From: Paenibacillus sediminis
GTDB taxonomy: Bacteria; Bacillota; Bacilli; Paenibacillales; Paenibacillaceae
Length of the DNA stretch: 64,000 nucleotides
Assembly (NCBI RefSeq): GCF_017873765.1
Contig: NZ_JAGGKP010000003.1
Location: 179,406 to 243,405 of the forward strand
Direction: 5' to 3'
Both the position numbers and the translations under genes were made by a program. The notes under the pieces are model-generated. The model ran no database searches. It was not told where the DNA came from and saw only the letters and a program-made list of their open reading frames with translations. Positions 48,180 to 58,363 of this stretch are shown here, in pieces. Each line of letters begins with the position of its first letter. The first letter of the stretch is position 1.

Positions 48180-49004
48180 CTATTTATCAAATGACACCAT
48201 CACGCGTTCACGATTATTAAATGTAGCAAGTTGTGTAAAACCGACTGCGTGAAGCAAAGCGCGTGCTTGATCCAAATTTTCTCCGAGCTTCATTGGATCA
48301 TGCGCATCGGAACCTAAGGTGAGCGGGATTCCTCTCTTGTAAGCTCCTTCTAGAATTGAACGGCTTGGAAACATCTCTGCGCAAGGCTTCGTCAGTCCAG
48401 ATGCATTCAGCTCCATAGCGACGCCGCTCTGCTGAATTGCGTCAAGCGCAGCCTCTTCGAGTGCACGGACTTCATCCTCCGCCTCAGGACCAGGAACATG
48501 ACCAAACCGTTTAATAACATCTATATGACCAATAAAATCATAAAGTCCCGTCTTAGCAGCCTTCTGAACCGCGTCATAATATTGTCTATATACCTGCAGC
48601 ACATTTTTGCCTTCCCAGTTATGCGTCTGACGAAAATCCGTAACGTCCCATTCCCCAAGAAAATGAACAGAGCCAATGACATAATCGAAAGGATAACTGC
48701 TGGTGAGCTTCTCAATCTGCTCTTCCCATCCTTCAATAAAATCGCCTTCAAGCCCTACTCTCACATCGATTTGACCTCGATATTTCTCTTTAAGAGATAG
48801 ACATTCCTCTACATAACGAGGAAGCTCCTCCATCGGCATCGCCATCTCCGGATAATACGAAGAGGGATCCACATGAAGGAGCGGCATATGATCAGACAAC
48901 CCAATTTGCTCAAGACCGGTCTCGATGCCTCGAGTAATATATTGTTCCAGGTTACCTACGGCGTGCCCGCAGCGAGCATGGTGTGTATGATAATCAATCT
49001 TCAT
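48180..49004 (-). CDS. hisJ: Histidinol-phosphatase, PHP type
   Basis: About 274 residues of the PHP metallophosphoesterase family, performing the penultimate dephosphorylation to histidinol. Metal-binding motifs: DYHTHHARCGHA at the N-terminus, GLSDHMPL, GLEGDFIEG, GSVHFLG, GHIDVIKRFG, AMELNASG and GSDAHDP. The start is ATG 49004 (MKIDYHTHH) behind GGGGGAGGG. It completes the hisZGDBHAFIE operon, where the HisB is the monofunctional dehydratase type, so a separate phosphatase is required. Confidence 0.94.
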   Translation of the reverse strand: MKIDYHTHHARCGHAVGNLEQYITRGIETGLEQIGLSDHMPLLHVDPSSYYPEMAMPMEELPRYVEECLSLKEKYRGQIDVRVGLEGDFIEGWEEQIEKLTSSYPFDYVIGSVHFLGEWDVTDFRQTHNWEGKNVLQVYRQYYDAVQKAAKTGLYDFIGHIDVIKRFGHVPGPEAEDEVRALEEAALDAIQQSGVAMELNASGLTKPCAEMFPSRSILEGAYKRGIPLTLGSDAHDPMKLGENLDQARALLHAVGFTQLATFNNRERVMVSFDK

Positions 49005-49037
49005 CTCTTGTCCCTCCCCCATTCATATCCGCAAATC

Positions 49038-49724
49038 TTAATCCTTCCGAGGACGTTCATGGCGGCGGTCAAGCTCAGCCATAATCTCATCAAGCGGAAG
49101 CTTCCGTTCTTGCAGCAAAACTAATAAGTGATAGATCAAATCACTCACCTCATAGCGAAGCTCATCATTGTCTCCATTCTTGGCAGCGATGATCGATTCA
49201 GCCGTTTCTTCACCGACTTTTTTCAATATTTTATCAATGCCTTTCTCGAACAAATACGTTGTGTATGCACCTTCCGGGCGTTCGGCATCACGCTGTGCGA
49301 TCAGCGTCTCCAGCTCTCCAAGTACTGCAAAACGATCTGCACGACTTTGGCTTTGGCTTAGCTTTTGCGATGGATTTAACTTAGGTTCAAAGGGAATAGC
49401 GTTAAAGAAGCAGCTGTTCTCACCAGTATGGCAAGCCGGTCCGTTCGGCACCACTTGAACTAGCAGTGTATCTCCATCACAATCATAGCTTAAAGATACG
49501 ATCGACTGCGTATTGTTAGAAGTTGCTCCCTTATGCCACAGCTCCCCACGAGAGCGGCTCCAAAACCAAGTTTCCCCCGATTCCATGGATAGTTTCAGTG
49601 ATTCCTCATTCATATAACCAACCATCAATACTTCTTTCGTACCTGCATCCTGTACAACGGCAGGCACAAGGCCTGATGAATCCCATTTTATTTGCTCCAT
49701 GATGCTGTTTACACTGCTGCTCAT
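49038..49724 (-). CDS. hisI: Bifunctional phosphoribosyl-AMP cyclohydrolase / phosphoribosyl-ATP pyrophosphatase
   Basis: 228 residues, a HisI-HisE fusion for steps 2 and 3 of histidine synthesis. HisI half (to about 120): [35 protein letters not shown] and the zinc Cys in [11 protein letters not shown]. HisE half (about 130-228): [37 protein letters not shown] and [13 protein letters not shown]. The ATG overlaps the hisF stop by four bases. Confidence 0.97.
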   Translation of the reverse strand: MSSSVNSIMEQIKWDSSGLVPAVVQDAGTKEVLMVGYMNEESLKLSMESGETWFWSRSRGELWHKGATSNNTQSIVSLSYDCDGDTLLVQVVPNGPACHTGENSCFFNAIPFEPKLNPSQKLSQSQSRADRFAVLGELETLIAQRDAERPEGAYTTYLFEKGIDKILKKVGEETAESIIAAKNGDNDELRYEVSDLIYHLLVLLQERKLPLDEIMAELDRRHERPRKD

Positions 49725-50479
49725 CTTATTTCCACCCCTCTAGACTTCAAGTGCTGTTTTAAATCTGGAATAGCGATCTCTTTATAGTGAAAAATCGTCG
49801 CTGCAAGACCTGCATCGGCTTTGCCCTCGGTGAACACATTATAAAAATGGTCCTTCGTGCCCGCTCCGCCCGATGCAATGATCGGAATGGTTACCAAATC
49901 ACTCACCGCACGTGTCAACCGAATATCGAACCCATCCTTCGTGCCGTCCGCATCCATGCTGGTCAGCAAAATTTCACCTGCACCCAGCTTTTCTGCTTCC
50001 TTCGCCCAATCTAATGCGCGCAATCCTGACGGCGTTCGTCCGCCGTGAGTGTACACTTCCCATTCGCCCCACGCTTCATTAAACCTGGCATCAATCGCCA
50101 CAACGATGCACTGCGAACCGAATTTCCGTGCTCCTTCTGAGATAAGTTGCGGATTTTTAACCGCTGCGGTATTCATGCCGATTTTATCAGCGCCTGCACG
50201 CAAAATACGCTTCATGTCATCAACATGCGATATGCCTCCGCCTACTGTAAACGGAATGGTGATTTCACCTGCCGTTTTCTTCACGACTTCAACCATCGTA
50301 GCGCGCCCTTCCACCGAAGCAGAAATATCAAGGAACACGAGCTCATCTGCGCCCTCTTGATCATAGATGGCGGCTAGTTCAACCGGATCACCAGCATCGC
50401 GCAAATTTACAAAATTGACGCCCTTCACAACACGACCGTCCTTGACATCAAGACAAGGGATAATTCGTTTTGCCAGCAC
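49721..50479 (-). CDS. hisF: Imidazole glycerol phosphate synthase subunit HisF
   Basis: 252 residues, the cyclase (beta/alpha)8 barrel that uses ammonia delivered by HisH. Catalytic Asp residues in [15 protein letters not shown] and [15 protein letters not shown]; phosphate motifs VGGGI and ASGGAG. The start is GTG 50479 ([11 protein letters not shown]), four bases behind AAGGGTGAG, giving the family length; GTG 50488 would add three residues. Confidence 0.97.
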   Translation of the reverse strand: MLAKRIIPCLDVKDGRVVKGVNFVNLRDAGDPVELAAIYDQEGADELVFLDISASVEGRATMVEVVKKTAGEITIPFTVGGGISHVDDMKRILRAGADKIGMNTAAVKNPQLISEGARKFGSQCIVVAIDARFNEAWGEWEVYTHGGRTPSGLRALDWAKEAEKLGAGEILLTSMDADGTKDGFDIRLTRAVSDLVTIPIIASGGAGTKDHFYNVFTEGKADAGLAATIFHYKEIAIPDLKQHLKSRGVEIR

Positions 50480-50515
50480 GTTTCTCACCCTTCCTATCCT
50501 GAACTGCTTATATTT

Positions 50516-51247
50516 CTAGCCGATCGTTCCTACTGCTGTCTTCAAATCAATATTACCTGTATAAAGTGCCTTGCCTACGATTGCACCGCCGACACCATCC
50601 TCACGGTGAGCCGCAAGTTTCGTTAAATCTTCCATATTTGTTACGCCGCCGGATGCAATAACGGTCTGCCCAGAAGCTTTTGCGAGTGCGACAATCGCCT
50701 CCACATTCGGCCCTTGCATCATGCCATCACGAGAAATATCGGTAAAAATAAATGTTTTCGCACCCTTCGAAGCTAGCTCCTTCGCAAGCACATCTGCCTT
50801 TACTTCTGATGTCTCAAGCCAGCCGCGTGTCGCTACGTAACCGTTCCTTGCATCAATACCAATCGCTACTTTGTCGCCGTATTTCGCTAGCACTGTCTCT
50901 GTAAATGCGCGATCTTCAATAGCAGCTGTTCCGATAATGACGCGGCTCACGCCGAGATTAAGCAGCCTTTCCACATCTTGAAGCGTACGGAGACCCCCGC
51001 CGACTTGCACAGGGACGTTTACACTGCGTGCAATTTCACCGATAATCTCATCATTCACGGGGTAACCAGCCTTCGCCCCATCCAAATCAACCAAATGGAT
51101 GAAAGTGCCACCCTGAGATTCCCATGCTTTAGCCACTTCTACGGGATTGTCGTTATATACTGTCTCTTGATTGTAATCACCTTGAACCAGTCTGACGCAT
51201 TTACCGCCCCTGATATCGATCGCTGGATATATGATAAAAGAAGACAT
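50516..51247 (-). CDS. hisA: Phosphoribosylformimino-AICAR ribotide isomerase
   Basis: 243 residues, Amadori isomerase with a (beta/alpha)8 barrel. [19 protein letters not shown] at the N-terminus carries the catalytic Asp; GGGLRT and ASGGV bind phosphate; [12 protein letters not shown] has the second Asp. The start is ATG 51247 ([12 protein letters not shown]) six bases behind GGAGG; an earlier in-frame ATG at 51283 lacks support. Confidence 0.97.
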   Translation of the reverse strand: MSSFIIYPAIDIRGGKCVRLVQGDYNQETVYNDNPVEVAKAWESQGGTFIHLVDLDGAKAGYPVNDEIIGEIARSVNVPVQVGGGLRTLQDVERLLNLGVSRVIIGTAAIEDRAFTETVLAKYGDKVAIGIDARNGYVATRGWLETSEVKADVLAKELASKGAKTFIFTDISRDGMMQGPNVEAIVALAKASGQTVIASGGVTNMEDLTKLAAHREDGVGGAIVGKALYTGNIDLKTAVGTIG

Positions 51248-51296
51248 GCCATTCCTCCGCTCATTCATTGTAAGAAAGTCCATTATTAATCATTCA

Positions 51297-51917
51297 TTAA
51301 TTCTTTGCTTCCGTTAGAAGCAAGAAATTACGCAGCAGCGACATGCCGAGCTCCCCGCTCTTCTCTGGATGGAACTGCATGCCGTAAACATTGCCGCGCC
51401 CTACAACCCCGGTAACATCTTCACCGTAATCTGTTGTCGCTAGCAAATCGCCCTGCCGCTCCGGCTTCACATGGTAAGAATGAACAAAGTACACATGGCC
51501 CTCTTCCAGCCCCGTGAAAATAGGGCTGTCCTGCTGTACAAAGCTCAGCTTGTTCCAGCCCATATGCGGCACCTTCAGCTTGCCGCTGTCAAAGCGCACC
51601 ACGGTGCCCGGCAGTATGCCGAGCCCTTCGTGCTTGCCATGCTCTTCGCTCTCGCTGAAGAGTAGCTGCATGCCAAGGCAAATGCCCAGCAGCGGCTGCT
51701 CGCCCGCTGCTGCTTCGCGCACGACCGCGTCAAGCCCGGTCTCGCGCAAGGATGCCATGGCGTCGCCGAAGGCGCCCACGCCAGGCAGAATAACCCCATC
51801 CGCGGCGAGAATCGCGCCGCGGTCTGCCGTGATGAGCGCCTCATACCCTAGGCGCTCTACAGCCTTGCTGACGCTGTGCAAATTGCCCATCCCATAATCG
51901 ATGATTGCAATGGCCAC
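51297..51917 (-). CDS. hisH: Imidazole glycerol phosphate synthase glutaminase subunit HisH
   Basis: 206 residues, class I glutaminase. Nucleophile Cys in GICLGMQLLF, oxyanion PGVGAFGDAM, and the His-Glu pair in GMQFHPEKSG. The start is a GTG at 51917 with GGGAG upstream. A stretch near 51550-51850 is notably richer in GC and G/C-ending codons than its neighbours. Confidence 0.97.
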   Translation of the reverse strand: MAIAIIDYGMGNLHSVSKAVERLGYEALITADRGAILAADGVILPGVGAFGDAMASLRETGLDAVVREAAAGEQPLLGICLGMQLLFSESEEHGKHEGLGILPGTVVRFDSGKLKVPHMGWNKLSFVQQDSPIFTGLEEGHVYFVHSYHVKPERQGDLLATTDYGEDVTGVVGRGNVYGMQFHPEKSGELGMSLLRNFLLLTEAKN

Positions 51918-51919
51918 GG

Positions 51920-52522
51920 CTACAGCACTCCCTTCGTGGACGGTACACCCGTCACACGCGGATCAATACTTGTCGCTTCATCGAGTGCGCGACCAAGCGC
52001 CTTGAACACCGCTTCAATCATATGGTGCGTGTTCTGACCATAGTGAACAATAACGTGGAGTGTCACGCGCGCTTCCAGCGCGAACTTCCATAGAAATTCG
52101 TGAACAAGCTCCGTTGAGAAGCTGCCTACTTGAGCGGATGGATACTGCACACGATACTCGAAATGCGGGCGGTTGCTAATATCAATAACGACTTGTGCGA
52201 GTGCTTCATCCATTGGAACGAACACGCTCGCATAACGCTTAATTCCTTTCTTGTCTCCAAGTGCCTCTCTAAGCGTTTGACCTAAGCAAATCCCGATATC
52301 CTCAACCGTATGATGATCATCAATCTCAATATCGCCCCGTGCCTGTACATTTAGATCAAACTGTCCGTGCTTCGTGAACAGGTCGAGCATATGATTGAGG
52401 AATGGAACATCCGTTTCGATTTCCGATACCCCCGTACCATCTATACCAAAGGTAAGCTTAATATCTGTTTCATTCGTTTTACGGCTCACACTGGCCGCGC
52501 GTACTTGTTCATTGTTACCCAT
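51920..52522 (-). CDS. hisB: Imidazoleglycerol-phosphate dehydratase
   Basis: 200 residues, monofunctional dehydratase with two duplicated metal-binding halves: FLNHMLDLFTKHG, DDHHTVEDIGICLGQ, SVFVPMDEALAQVVID, FSTELVHEFLWKFA and HVIVHYGQNTHHMIEA. The phosphatase activity found fused in enteric HisB is supplied here by hisJ. It lies two bases after hisD. Confidence 0.97.
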   Translation of the reverse strand: MGNNEQVRAASVSRKTNETDIKLTFGIDGTGVSEIETDVPFLNHMLDLFTKHGQFDLNVQARGDIEIDDHHTVEDIGICLGQTLREALGDKKGIKRYASVFVPMDEALAQVVIDISNRPHFEYRVQYPSAQVGSFSTELVHEFLWKFALEARVTLHVIVHYGQNTHHMIEAVFKALGRALDEATSIDPRVTGVPSTKGVL

Positions 52523-52524
52523 GA

Positions 52525-53826
52525 TCAGTTCCCTGCCTTTCCTTCTTTGTTCAAGCGAATTTCAATAGCCCGGGCGTGCCCCTCGAGTCCCTCTCTGCGA
52601 GCAAGCTCCATAATGGTCTCGCCATTTTGTAGAAGCGCCTCTTTGCTGTAGTAAATCATGCTCGATTTTTTAATAAAATCATCCACATCGACCGGTGAGG
52701 AGAACCGTGCCGTCCCATTTGTCGGGATAATATGGTTCGGTCCCGCAAAATAATCACCTACTGGCTCGGAACTGTACGTACCTAAGAAAATAGCGCCAGC
52801 ATTCTCCACCTTGCCAACATGAGCCATAGGCTCCGCAATCATCATCTCAAGATGCTCTGGAGCAAGCCTGTTCACAACGCTAATCCCTTCATCAATGGAG
52901 TCAACTACAATGATTGCACCGTAATTTTCAATTGACTTCTCTGCGATTTCGCGGCGCGGCAGCAAATGAAGTTGACGCAGAACTTCAGCTTGGCACTCTT
53001 CAGCAAAACGCTGTGAAGAAGTTACCAATATGGCCGATGCCATTTCATCATGCTCTGCTTGCGATAGAAGGTCGGCAGCCACGTATGCTGGATCGGCGGT
53101 GTCATCCGCTAGAACAACGATTTCACTCGGCCCTGCAATGCTGTCAATATCAACAACGCCGTACACCTCTCGCTTCGCTAGAGCAACATAAATGTTCCCT
53201 GGTCCGCAAATTTTATCAACCGGCTTAATCGATTCCGTACCGTAGGCCAGTGCGGCAATCGCTTGTGCTCCGCCTACGCGGTAAATTTCATGCACACCCG
53301 CTTCGGCTGCCGCCACCAATATATACGGATCAATTCCTTCCTTCCCGCCAGTTGCCGGCGGTGTCACCATCACAATCTCCGGCACACCTGCCACTTGAGC
53401 AGGAATGACATTCATAAGTACAGAAGATGGATAAGCCGCTTTACCTCCGGGTACATAGACGCCGACCCGCTTCAGCGGTCTGATTATCTGGCCGAGCAAA
53501 CTGCCGTCTGGCTGTAAATCCATCCAAGAATTCCGCTTTTCCTTCGCATGGAAGGAACGAATATTAGCTGCCGCAGCACGGATTGCCTCTACAAATGAAG
53601 TCTCTACTTGATCATAGGCTCCCTGCAGCTCTTCCTTCGTTACACGCAGCTTATCAGCGGTAAGACGCGTACGGTCGAACTGTTCCGTAAATCGCAGCAG
53701 GGCTGCGTCTCCTTCTTGCTTAACAGCCTTTACAATATTTTGTACCGCTTCGTTCTGTTCAGGTGAGCCGTATTCCACTTCACGGCGCAGATCAAAATGC
53801 CTAGCTGAAACCATTTTCATGTTCAT
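52525..53826 (-). CDS. hisD: Histidinol dehydrogenase
   Basis: 433 residues, zinc- and NAD-dependent oxidation of histidinol to histidine in two steps. [79 protein letters not shown] are all in place. The ATG at 53826 follows GGGG closely; the ATG two codons later may be the real start. Confidence 0.97.
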   Translation of the reverse strand: MNMKMVSARHFDLRREVEYGSPEQNEAVQNIVKAVKQEGDAALLRFTEQFDRTRLTADKLRVTKEELQGAYDQVETSFVEAIRAAAANIRSFHAKEKRNSWMDLQPDGSLLGQIIRPLKRVGVYVPGGKAAYPSSVLMNVIPAQVAGVPEIVMVTPPATGGKEGIDPYILVAAAEAGVHEIYRVGGAQAIAALAYGTESIKPVDKICGPGNIYVALAKREVYGVVDIDSIAGPSEIVVLADDTADPAYVAADLLSQAEHDEMASAILVTSSQRFAEECQAEVLRQLHLLPRREIAEKSIENYGAIIVVDSIDEGISVVNRLAPEHLEMMIAEPMAHVGKVENAGAIFLGTYSSEPVGDYFAGPNHIIPTNGTARFSSPVDVDDFIKKSSMIYYSKEALLQNGETIMELARREGLEGHARAIEIRLNKEGKAGN

Positions 53827-53850
53827 TTTCCCCTTTTCAAGAGATAGTGC

Positions 53851-54489
53851 TTATTTCACTTCTGAAGTAGGAATGACCTCTTGCAGACGATCGCATAAAG
53901 ACTGAATTTGTGTGTTCTTCATTCGGTAACTAACACGATTAGCAATTAAACGACTTGTAATATTAAAGATACTTTCCATCTCCACGAGACCGTTCTCCTT
54001 TAGTGTCTGGCCCGTCTCTACCATATCAACAATGCGATCGGCTAGACCGATCAGCGGCGCCAGCTCAATGGAACCGTTCAGTTTAATCACTTCAACCTGC
54101 TGGCCTTGTTCGCGGAAATATTGCGAAGCGATATTCGGATATTTCGTCGCCACTCGCTGCTGAATGCCTGGCTTCCAATCCGGCAATGCAATCACCGACA
54201 TACGACAGCGCGCAATACCCAAATCGAGCAATTCGTATACATCTCTATTTTCTTCCATCAGCACATCTTTGCCGACGATGCCGATATCAGCTACACCGTA
54301 TTCCACGTAAGTCGGGACATCTACCGGCTTTGCCATAATGAATTCCATGCCCATCTCTTGGACCGGAATGACGAGTTTACGCGTCTCATCCATATCGACT
54401 GGAATATCTAGACCTGCTTCACGGAATAACGCGGATGCTTTTTTATATATACGCCCTTTAGGCATTGCTATTTTTAATGTGTCGGCCAT
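53851..54489 (-). CDS. hisG: ATP phosphoribosyltransferase, short form
   Basis: 212 residues; condenses ATP and PRPP, the committed step. It is the short HisG that lacks the regulatory C-terminal domain and needs HisZ. Seen: [49 protein letters not shown] and the PRPP-binding region [20 protein letters not shown]. Start ATG 54489 behind GAGGGGG. It follows hisZ by 29 bases. Confidence 0.97.
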   Translation of the reverse strand: MADTLKIAMPKGRIYKKASALFREAGLDIPVDMDETRKLVIPVQEMGMEFIMAKPVDVPTYVEYGVADIGIVGKDVLMEENRDVYELLDLGIARCRMSVIALPDWKPGIQQRVATKYPNIASQYFREQGQQVEVIKLNGSIELAPLIGLADRIVDMVETGQTLKENGLVEMESIFNITSRLIANRVSYRMKNTQIQSLCDRLQEVIPTSEVK

Positions 54490-54518
54490 ACAATGAACCC
54501 CCTCTCAGCTTGTTGTTC

Positions 54519-55700
54519 TTAAGTCCAAGACACATACGTTTTTACGTCGCTGTACACTTGCTGGATCTTATTATCGTAAGCAGCAAGTTCTTGTTCACTA
54601 TTAACGATTCTAGTCACAACCTTGCTTCCTAGTTGGCGAAGTCTAGCCGCTTCTGCAAATGCCTCCTTGCGCTGCGGGGCATTATAACGAATAAGAACCG
54701 GCCCTTCTATATTCACTTCAAGGCCGTCTACACCATCTAGAATCCGATTCGTTTTTAGCGCAAACCCTGTTGCAGGTGCCGGGCGTCCAAACTGCCCCAG
54801 CAGGTTGTCATAACGGCCGCCGCTGCATACCGGGAATCCGAGCTCAGCTGCATAACCTTCAAAGGTCATGCCCGTATAATACGAAAAATCTCCGATCATC
54901 GTTAAATCGATCAGCACATGCTCTGAAACACCATACGCTTCAAGCACTTCCCACACCTTACACAAATGTGCGATAGAATAGCGGGCTAGACTGCTGCTTA
55001 GCTCTAATGCTTGCTTACAAATTTCGATTCCGCCTCGCAGACGAAGAATATCTTCAAGCTCTTTCTTCTGTTCACTCGGCAAATTCAGCTCTGCGACCGT
55101 GTCGCGGTAACCAACATAGTCACGACGAAGCAGTTCATCTTTAAGCTTTTGCTGCTCCTCATGTCGTCCAGGAAGCGTCTGCTCGAGAAGACCGTTTAGA
55201 AATCCGACGTGTCCAATCGCAATTTTAAACTTCTTCACACCCGCAGCTTGAAGCGAAGCGATCGCTAATGCAACGACTTCCGCGTCTGCCTCAGCTGAAT
55301 CATCCCCGACTAACTCAACGCCTGTCTGAAAAAACTCAACCTCGCGTCCCGCCTCTTCCTCAATCGCTCTGAACACATTCGAGTGGTAAGAAATGCGAAG
55401 AGGGAGCGGCTCTTCTTTTAATAAAGAGGACACTACACGAGCGATCGGCGCCGTCATTTCAGAACGGAGCACCATCGTAGTGCCTCGGTTATTTAGCAGC
55501 TTGAACAGCTTTTGATCCGATGTTGAGCTCGCAACACCTACGGTATCGTAATACTCCATCGTCGGAGTCATCATTTCACGGTATCCCCAGCGAGACATGC
55601 AATCAAGCACATTACGCTCAATAGCTCGCAGCTTATCGACCACATGGGGCAAATAATCACGAACGCCTGCGGGTTTTTCAAACCCTTTTGGTTTAGACAT
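54519..55700 (-). CDS. hisZ: ATP phosphoribosyltransferase regulatory subunit HisZ
   Basis: About 393 residues, a catalytically inactive histidyl-tRNA-synthetase-like protein that activates and confers histidine feedback on short HisG. Class II synthetase-like motifs: GVRDYLPHVVDKLRAIER, TPTMEYYDTVG, LRSEMTAPIARVV, YHSNVFRAIEEEAGREVEFFQTGVE broken over its motif 2, and SGGRYDNLLGQFG. The start ATG 55700 (MSKPKGFEKPAG) or GTG 55709, behind GAGGTGAG. First gene of the his operon. Confidence 0.94.
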   Translation of the reverse strand: MSKPKGFEKPAGVRDYLPHVVDKLRAIERNVLDCMSRWGYREMMTPTMEYYDTVGVASSTSDQKLFKLLNNRGTTMVLRSEMTAPIARVVSSLLKEEPLPLRISYHSNVFRAIEEEAGREVEFFQTGVELVGDDSAEADAEVVALAIASLQAAGVKKFKIAIGHVGFLNGLLEQTLPGRHEEQQKLKDELLRRDYVGYRDTVAELNLPSEQKKELEDILRLRGGIEICKQALELSSSLARYSIAHLCKVWEVLEAYGVSEHVLIDLTMIGDFSYYTGMTFEGYAAELGFPVCSGGRYDNLLGQFGRPAPATGFALKTNRILDGVDGLEVNIEGPVLIRYNAPQRKEAFAEAARLRQLGSKVVTRIVNSEQELAAYDNKIQQVYSDVKTYVSWT

Positions 55701-55779
55701 CTCACTCACCTCAAATATTCGGTCAGATTCTTCATTATGGTAAAGTGCTAATATGCTACCAAAGTAAAGAATATTCGTT

Positions 55780-55809
55780 ATCGTAACATGAATAATTATT
55801 TTTCGTCAA
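55780..55809 (-). promoter_or_regulatory. Probable his operon promoter
   Basis: On the minus strand: TTGACG (55804-55809), 18-bp spacer, TACGAT (55780-55785), about 70 bases from hisZ. The leader is too short for a T-box, and no leader peptide rich in His was seen. Confidence 0.5.
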
Positions 55810-55845
55810 CGCCTTGTTTTAAGCAAGCAGTCTCGAATCAAATAT

Positions 55846-55887
55846 AAAAAGCTATCCAGCCTGGCTATTCGCCAGTCAAGACAGCTT
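55846..55887 (-). terminator. Terminator overlapping the end of the acyltransferase gene
   Basis: AAGCT..TC..CTGG pairs with CCAG..GA..AGCTT, followed by U's on the minus strand; the stop codon of the acyltransferase lies inside the first arm. Confidence 0.75.
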
Positions 55888-57108
55888 CATATCCGCTTGT
55901 TCCGATTCGTTTTTCTTATGCAATGGTTGTTGGACTGCCTTTGATTTTTCTCTTAAAAAAACAGGAACATTCCCCAAAAACATCCATGCAAAAGGAATGC
56001 GCCTAAATGCAAATTGGACAACCGCCCACGACAATAGCAACGCCGACAACAATCCGCCAAAAATCCAAAACATATACGTCATTGATTCCGGGGAAATCGT
56101 ATAACGGAATTTTCGATACACGGCAAGTACTAATGGATGAACTAAATAAATAGCAAAAGACAGCTCTCCAAGCCTTCTCAAAAGCAAAATGACCGTAGAT
56201 CCAATAACTCCTTGCCCTTTGCTACTTCCTAACTTATAGATATGGAATGCGGCATGCAGCAGTACAAGCGCCGACAACATCGTATGAACGTTCCATAACA
56301 GCTCGTACCATAACGAATCAAGCCATTTGTTCGTTAAACGGCTGACATGCCATACCTCAACATGAACGAGCGCGGCGACGAGCCAGCTTGTCCAAAGTGT
56401 AACCGTCCAAAGCTTAAGCTTAGTACTCATATCACTCCATTTTCCTGTCAGCCAAACTTTCCATTGTTGAAAATAAACGGCAATGAACGCACCCATCATG
56501 TAATAGGCCAAGTAAGATAACGCATAGTTGCCTTTATCCATCATCTTCAGGTCATATTTATTCCAGAACACAAATGCCCATTGTAAAAGCAGTCCAACCG
56601 GGATAGACCATCTTACAAGCCAGCGCTGCGATTTTAACAGAGCTAACAAAATAGGAAACAGAATATAAAACTGCGCACTAATAAACACAAAGTATAAATG
56701 CGTATACGCCGTACCTGTACCCAATGCGAATAGAAAACGAGTGAGATGCTCTGCTAGAGACGAATGGGTCAACCCGTTAACATAGGTGGCTAACAAAAAA
56801 TAAATAAGCGAAGCAAGCGCATACGGAAGCAATATGTACAACCATCGTTTGTGATAGAACATTGTTATAAGACGACTGGTAAACGGCCTTTCGTAATAGT
56901 TATAAAACAGCACAAAGCTGCTTAAAAATATAAAACACGGAGTCCCAAATTTAAAAAATATATTCATAAAGCTGTATACATAATAATAGGGAGAGTTTAA
57001 CGCTTGAATTCCAGCTGCGTACGAAGAAGAATGTACATGCAGGACTCCTAATATGGCAAATGCGCGAAAAAGATCCAACTGAGGTAAACGTTCCTTCTGC
57101 TCAGCCAA
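55876..57108 (-). CDS. Acyltransferase family 3 membrane protein
   Basis: 410 residues with about ten membrane helices; OafA/YrhL-type acyltransferase (Acyl_transf_3). The start QLDLFRAFAILGVLHVHSSS contains the conserved Arg and His of the first helix region. Such proteins O-acetylate cell-wall or exported polysaccharides, using cytoplasmic acyl-CoA. The C-terminal 35 residues are charged and cytoplasmic. The start is a TTG at 57108, eight bases from AAAGGAG; no in-frame ATG is near. It has its own terminators on both sides and interrupts the otherwise B. subtilis-like order between yvoF and hisZ. Confidence 0.85.
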   Translation of the reverse strand: MAEQKERLPQLDLFRAFAILGVLHVHSSSYAAGIQALNSPYYYVYSFMNIFFKFGTPCFIFLSSFVLFYNYYERPFTSRLITMFYHKRWLYILLPYALASLIYFLLATYVNGLTHSSLAEHLTRFLFALGTGTAYTHLYFVFISAQFYILFPILLALLKSQRWLVRWSIPVGLLLQWAFVFWNKYDLKMMDKGNYALSYLAYYMMGAFIAVYFQQWKVWLTGKWSDMSTKLKLWTVTLWTSWLVAALVHVEVWHVSRLTNKWLDSLWYELLWNVHTMLSALVLLHAAFHIYKLGSSKGQGVIGSTVILLLRRLGELSFAIYLVHPLVLAVYRKFRYTISPESMTYMFWIFGGLLSALLLSWAVVQFAFRRIPFAWMFLGNVPVFLREKSKAVQQPLHKKNESEQADMKLS

Positions 57109-57138
57109 TACATCAACTCCTTTTATGAAGTAAACGCC

Positions 57139-57170
57139 AAAAAGTCCCGAAGAGTTACTCTTCGAGACTT
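57139..57170 (-). terminator. Terminator of the hprK-lgt-ppaX-yvoF operon
   Basis: A hairpin AAGTCTCGAAGAG/CTCTTCGGGACTT (one G-U or mismatch) is followed on the minus strand by UUUUU-like sequence. Confidence 0.8.
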
Positions 57171-57211
57171 ATTTTTTTACAAATTTTATTTGTTTTCATA
57201 AAAATATGGAG

Positions 57212-57700
57212 CTATTCTGTCTTCCGTTCCAGCACCCTCAGCGGATTCCCACCGACAAAAGATCCAGGAGCGACATCCTTGTGCACGACCGAGCCGGCAG
57301 CAACAACGGCACCATCCCCAATCGTAACGCCCGGCAAAATAGTCGTATTCGCTCCGATCAGCACTTCATCACCGATGACGACATCCCCAAGCCGATATTC
57401 TGAAATAAGATACTCATGAGCCAGTATGGTCGTGTTGTAGCCGATAATAGAGTTATTTCCCACTTTAATTCTTTCAGGGAAAAAGACATCCACCATCACC
57501 ATCAGCGCAAATGCGGTGTCACGCCCTACCGACATGCCTAACACATGACGATATATCCAATTTTTAACCGGTAGAATAGGGCAGTAGCGTGCGAGCTGAA
57601 TAAAAATAAAATTTTTTACGCCCTTCCACGGACTTACTGTCCGGTATATTTGCCACAATGCGTTCGATCCTTCTACAGGATACCGCTCCACCTTTCTCAC
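57212..57700 (-). CDS. yvoF: Hexapeptide-repeat acyltransferase (YvoF-like)
   Basis: 162 residues, left-handed beta-helix acetyltransferase. The hexapeptide pattern is clear in IKVGNNSIIGYNTTILAHEY, VVIGDEVLIGANTTILPGV and TIGDGAVVAAGSVVHKDV, ending with the family's GNPLRVL. N-terminal 60 residues form a lead-in. The acceptor is unknown. The start is a GTG at 57700 with GGAG 11 bases upstream. Fourth in hprK-lgt-ppaX-yvoF, the B. subtilis order. Confidence 0.88.
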   Translation of the reverse strand: MRKVERYPVEGSNALWQIYRTVSPWKGVKNFIFIQLARYCPILPVKNWIYRHVLGMSVGRDTAFALMVMVDVFFPERIKVGNNSIIGYNTTILAHEYLISEYRLGDVVIGDEVLIGANTTILPGVTIGDGAVVAAGSVVHKDVAPGSFVGGNPLRVLERKTE

Positions 57701-57719
57701 GGCTCATTTGGCTCCAATC

Positions 57720-58352
57720 TTACGATATGTGATATAAGTCAGTCATATTATGCAGGATATAATCCGGATTGTACTTCTTCAGTACCTCTTCGCCTTTGAG
57801 CGACCAAGCCACACCAGCAGACTTCGTGCCAGCTGCCTGAGCCGATTGAATGTCAATCGGACTGTCACCAATCATAAGCGCAGTTGCAGGATTGACCCCA
57901 AGCTGCTGCACAGCTTTTTGCACTGGCTCAGGATGCGGCTTTGGATGCTCGACATCATCGACTGTCACAAGAACAGACATATATTTTCCTAGATCGAACA
58001 TTTCCATGATTCTGGATGTCGAACTTCTCATCTTAGTCGTTACGACACCAAGTGTGAACCCTTGCTCGTACAATTTGGCGATCACTTCCTTCACGTTCGG
58101 GAAGAGTTTAACCATATCGTCATGATGCTTTGCATTGTATTCTCTATACGCCTTCACAAACTCCGTTACATCTTCCTTGCCGGTAAAAATTCGCAATTGC
58201 TCTTCCAGCGGAATACCCATGACTGGGATGATCTGTTCACGAGTAAACGGCTGAGGAACATGATCTGACAATACATTTATAAAAGCAGAAATAATCAGTT
58301 CATTCGTATCTATAATCGTTCCATCAAGGTCAAACAGTATAGTTTCAATCAT
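57720..58352 (-). CDS. ppaX: Pyrophosphatase PpaX (HAD family)
   Basis: 210 residues, HAD phosphatase that hydrolyses the pyrophosphate released when HprK dephosphorylates Ser46-P-HPr by phosphorolysis. HAD motifs: DLDGTIIDTN (nucleophile Asp), TTK (motif II Thr), the Lys in HPKPHPEPV and the metal Asp in MIGDSPIDIQSA. Start ATG 58352 behind AAGGAG. Its position after hprK-lgt supports the assignment over a generic phosphoglycolate phosphatase. Confidence 0.93.
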   Translation of the reverse strand: MIETILFDLDGTIIDTNELIISAFINVLSDHVPQPFTREQIIPVMGIPLEEQLRIFTGKEDVTEFVKAYREYNAKHHDDMVKLFPNVKEVIAKLYEQGFTLGVVTTKMRSSTSRIMEMFDLGKYMSVLVTVDDVEHPKPHPEPVQKAVQQLGVNPATALMIGDSPIDIQSAQAAGTKSAGVAWSLKGEEVLKKYNPDYILHNMTDLYHIS

Positions 58353-58363
58353 GTTGCCACTCT

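Noticed and set aside
51550..51850. Recent foreign origin of hisH because of higher GC content
   Set aside because: Gene order, overlaps and protein motifs are those of the surrounding his operon; local composition alone is weak evidence.
55710..55875. T-box or His leader peptide before hisZ
   Set aside because: The gap is only about 165 bp including a terminator from the previous gene, with no His-codon run and no T-box sequence.
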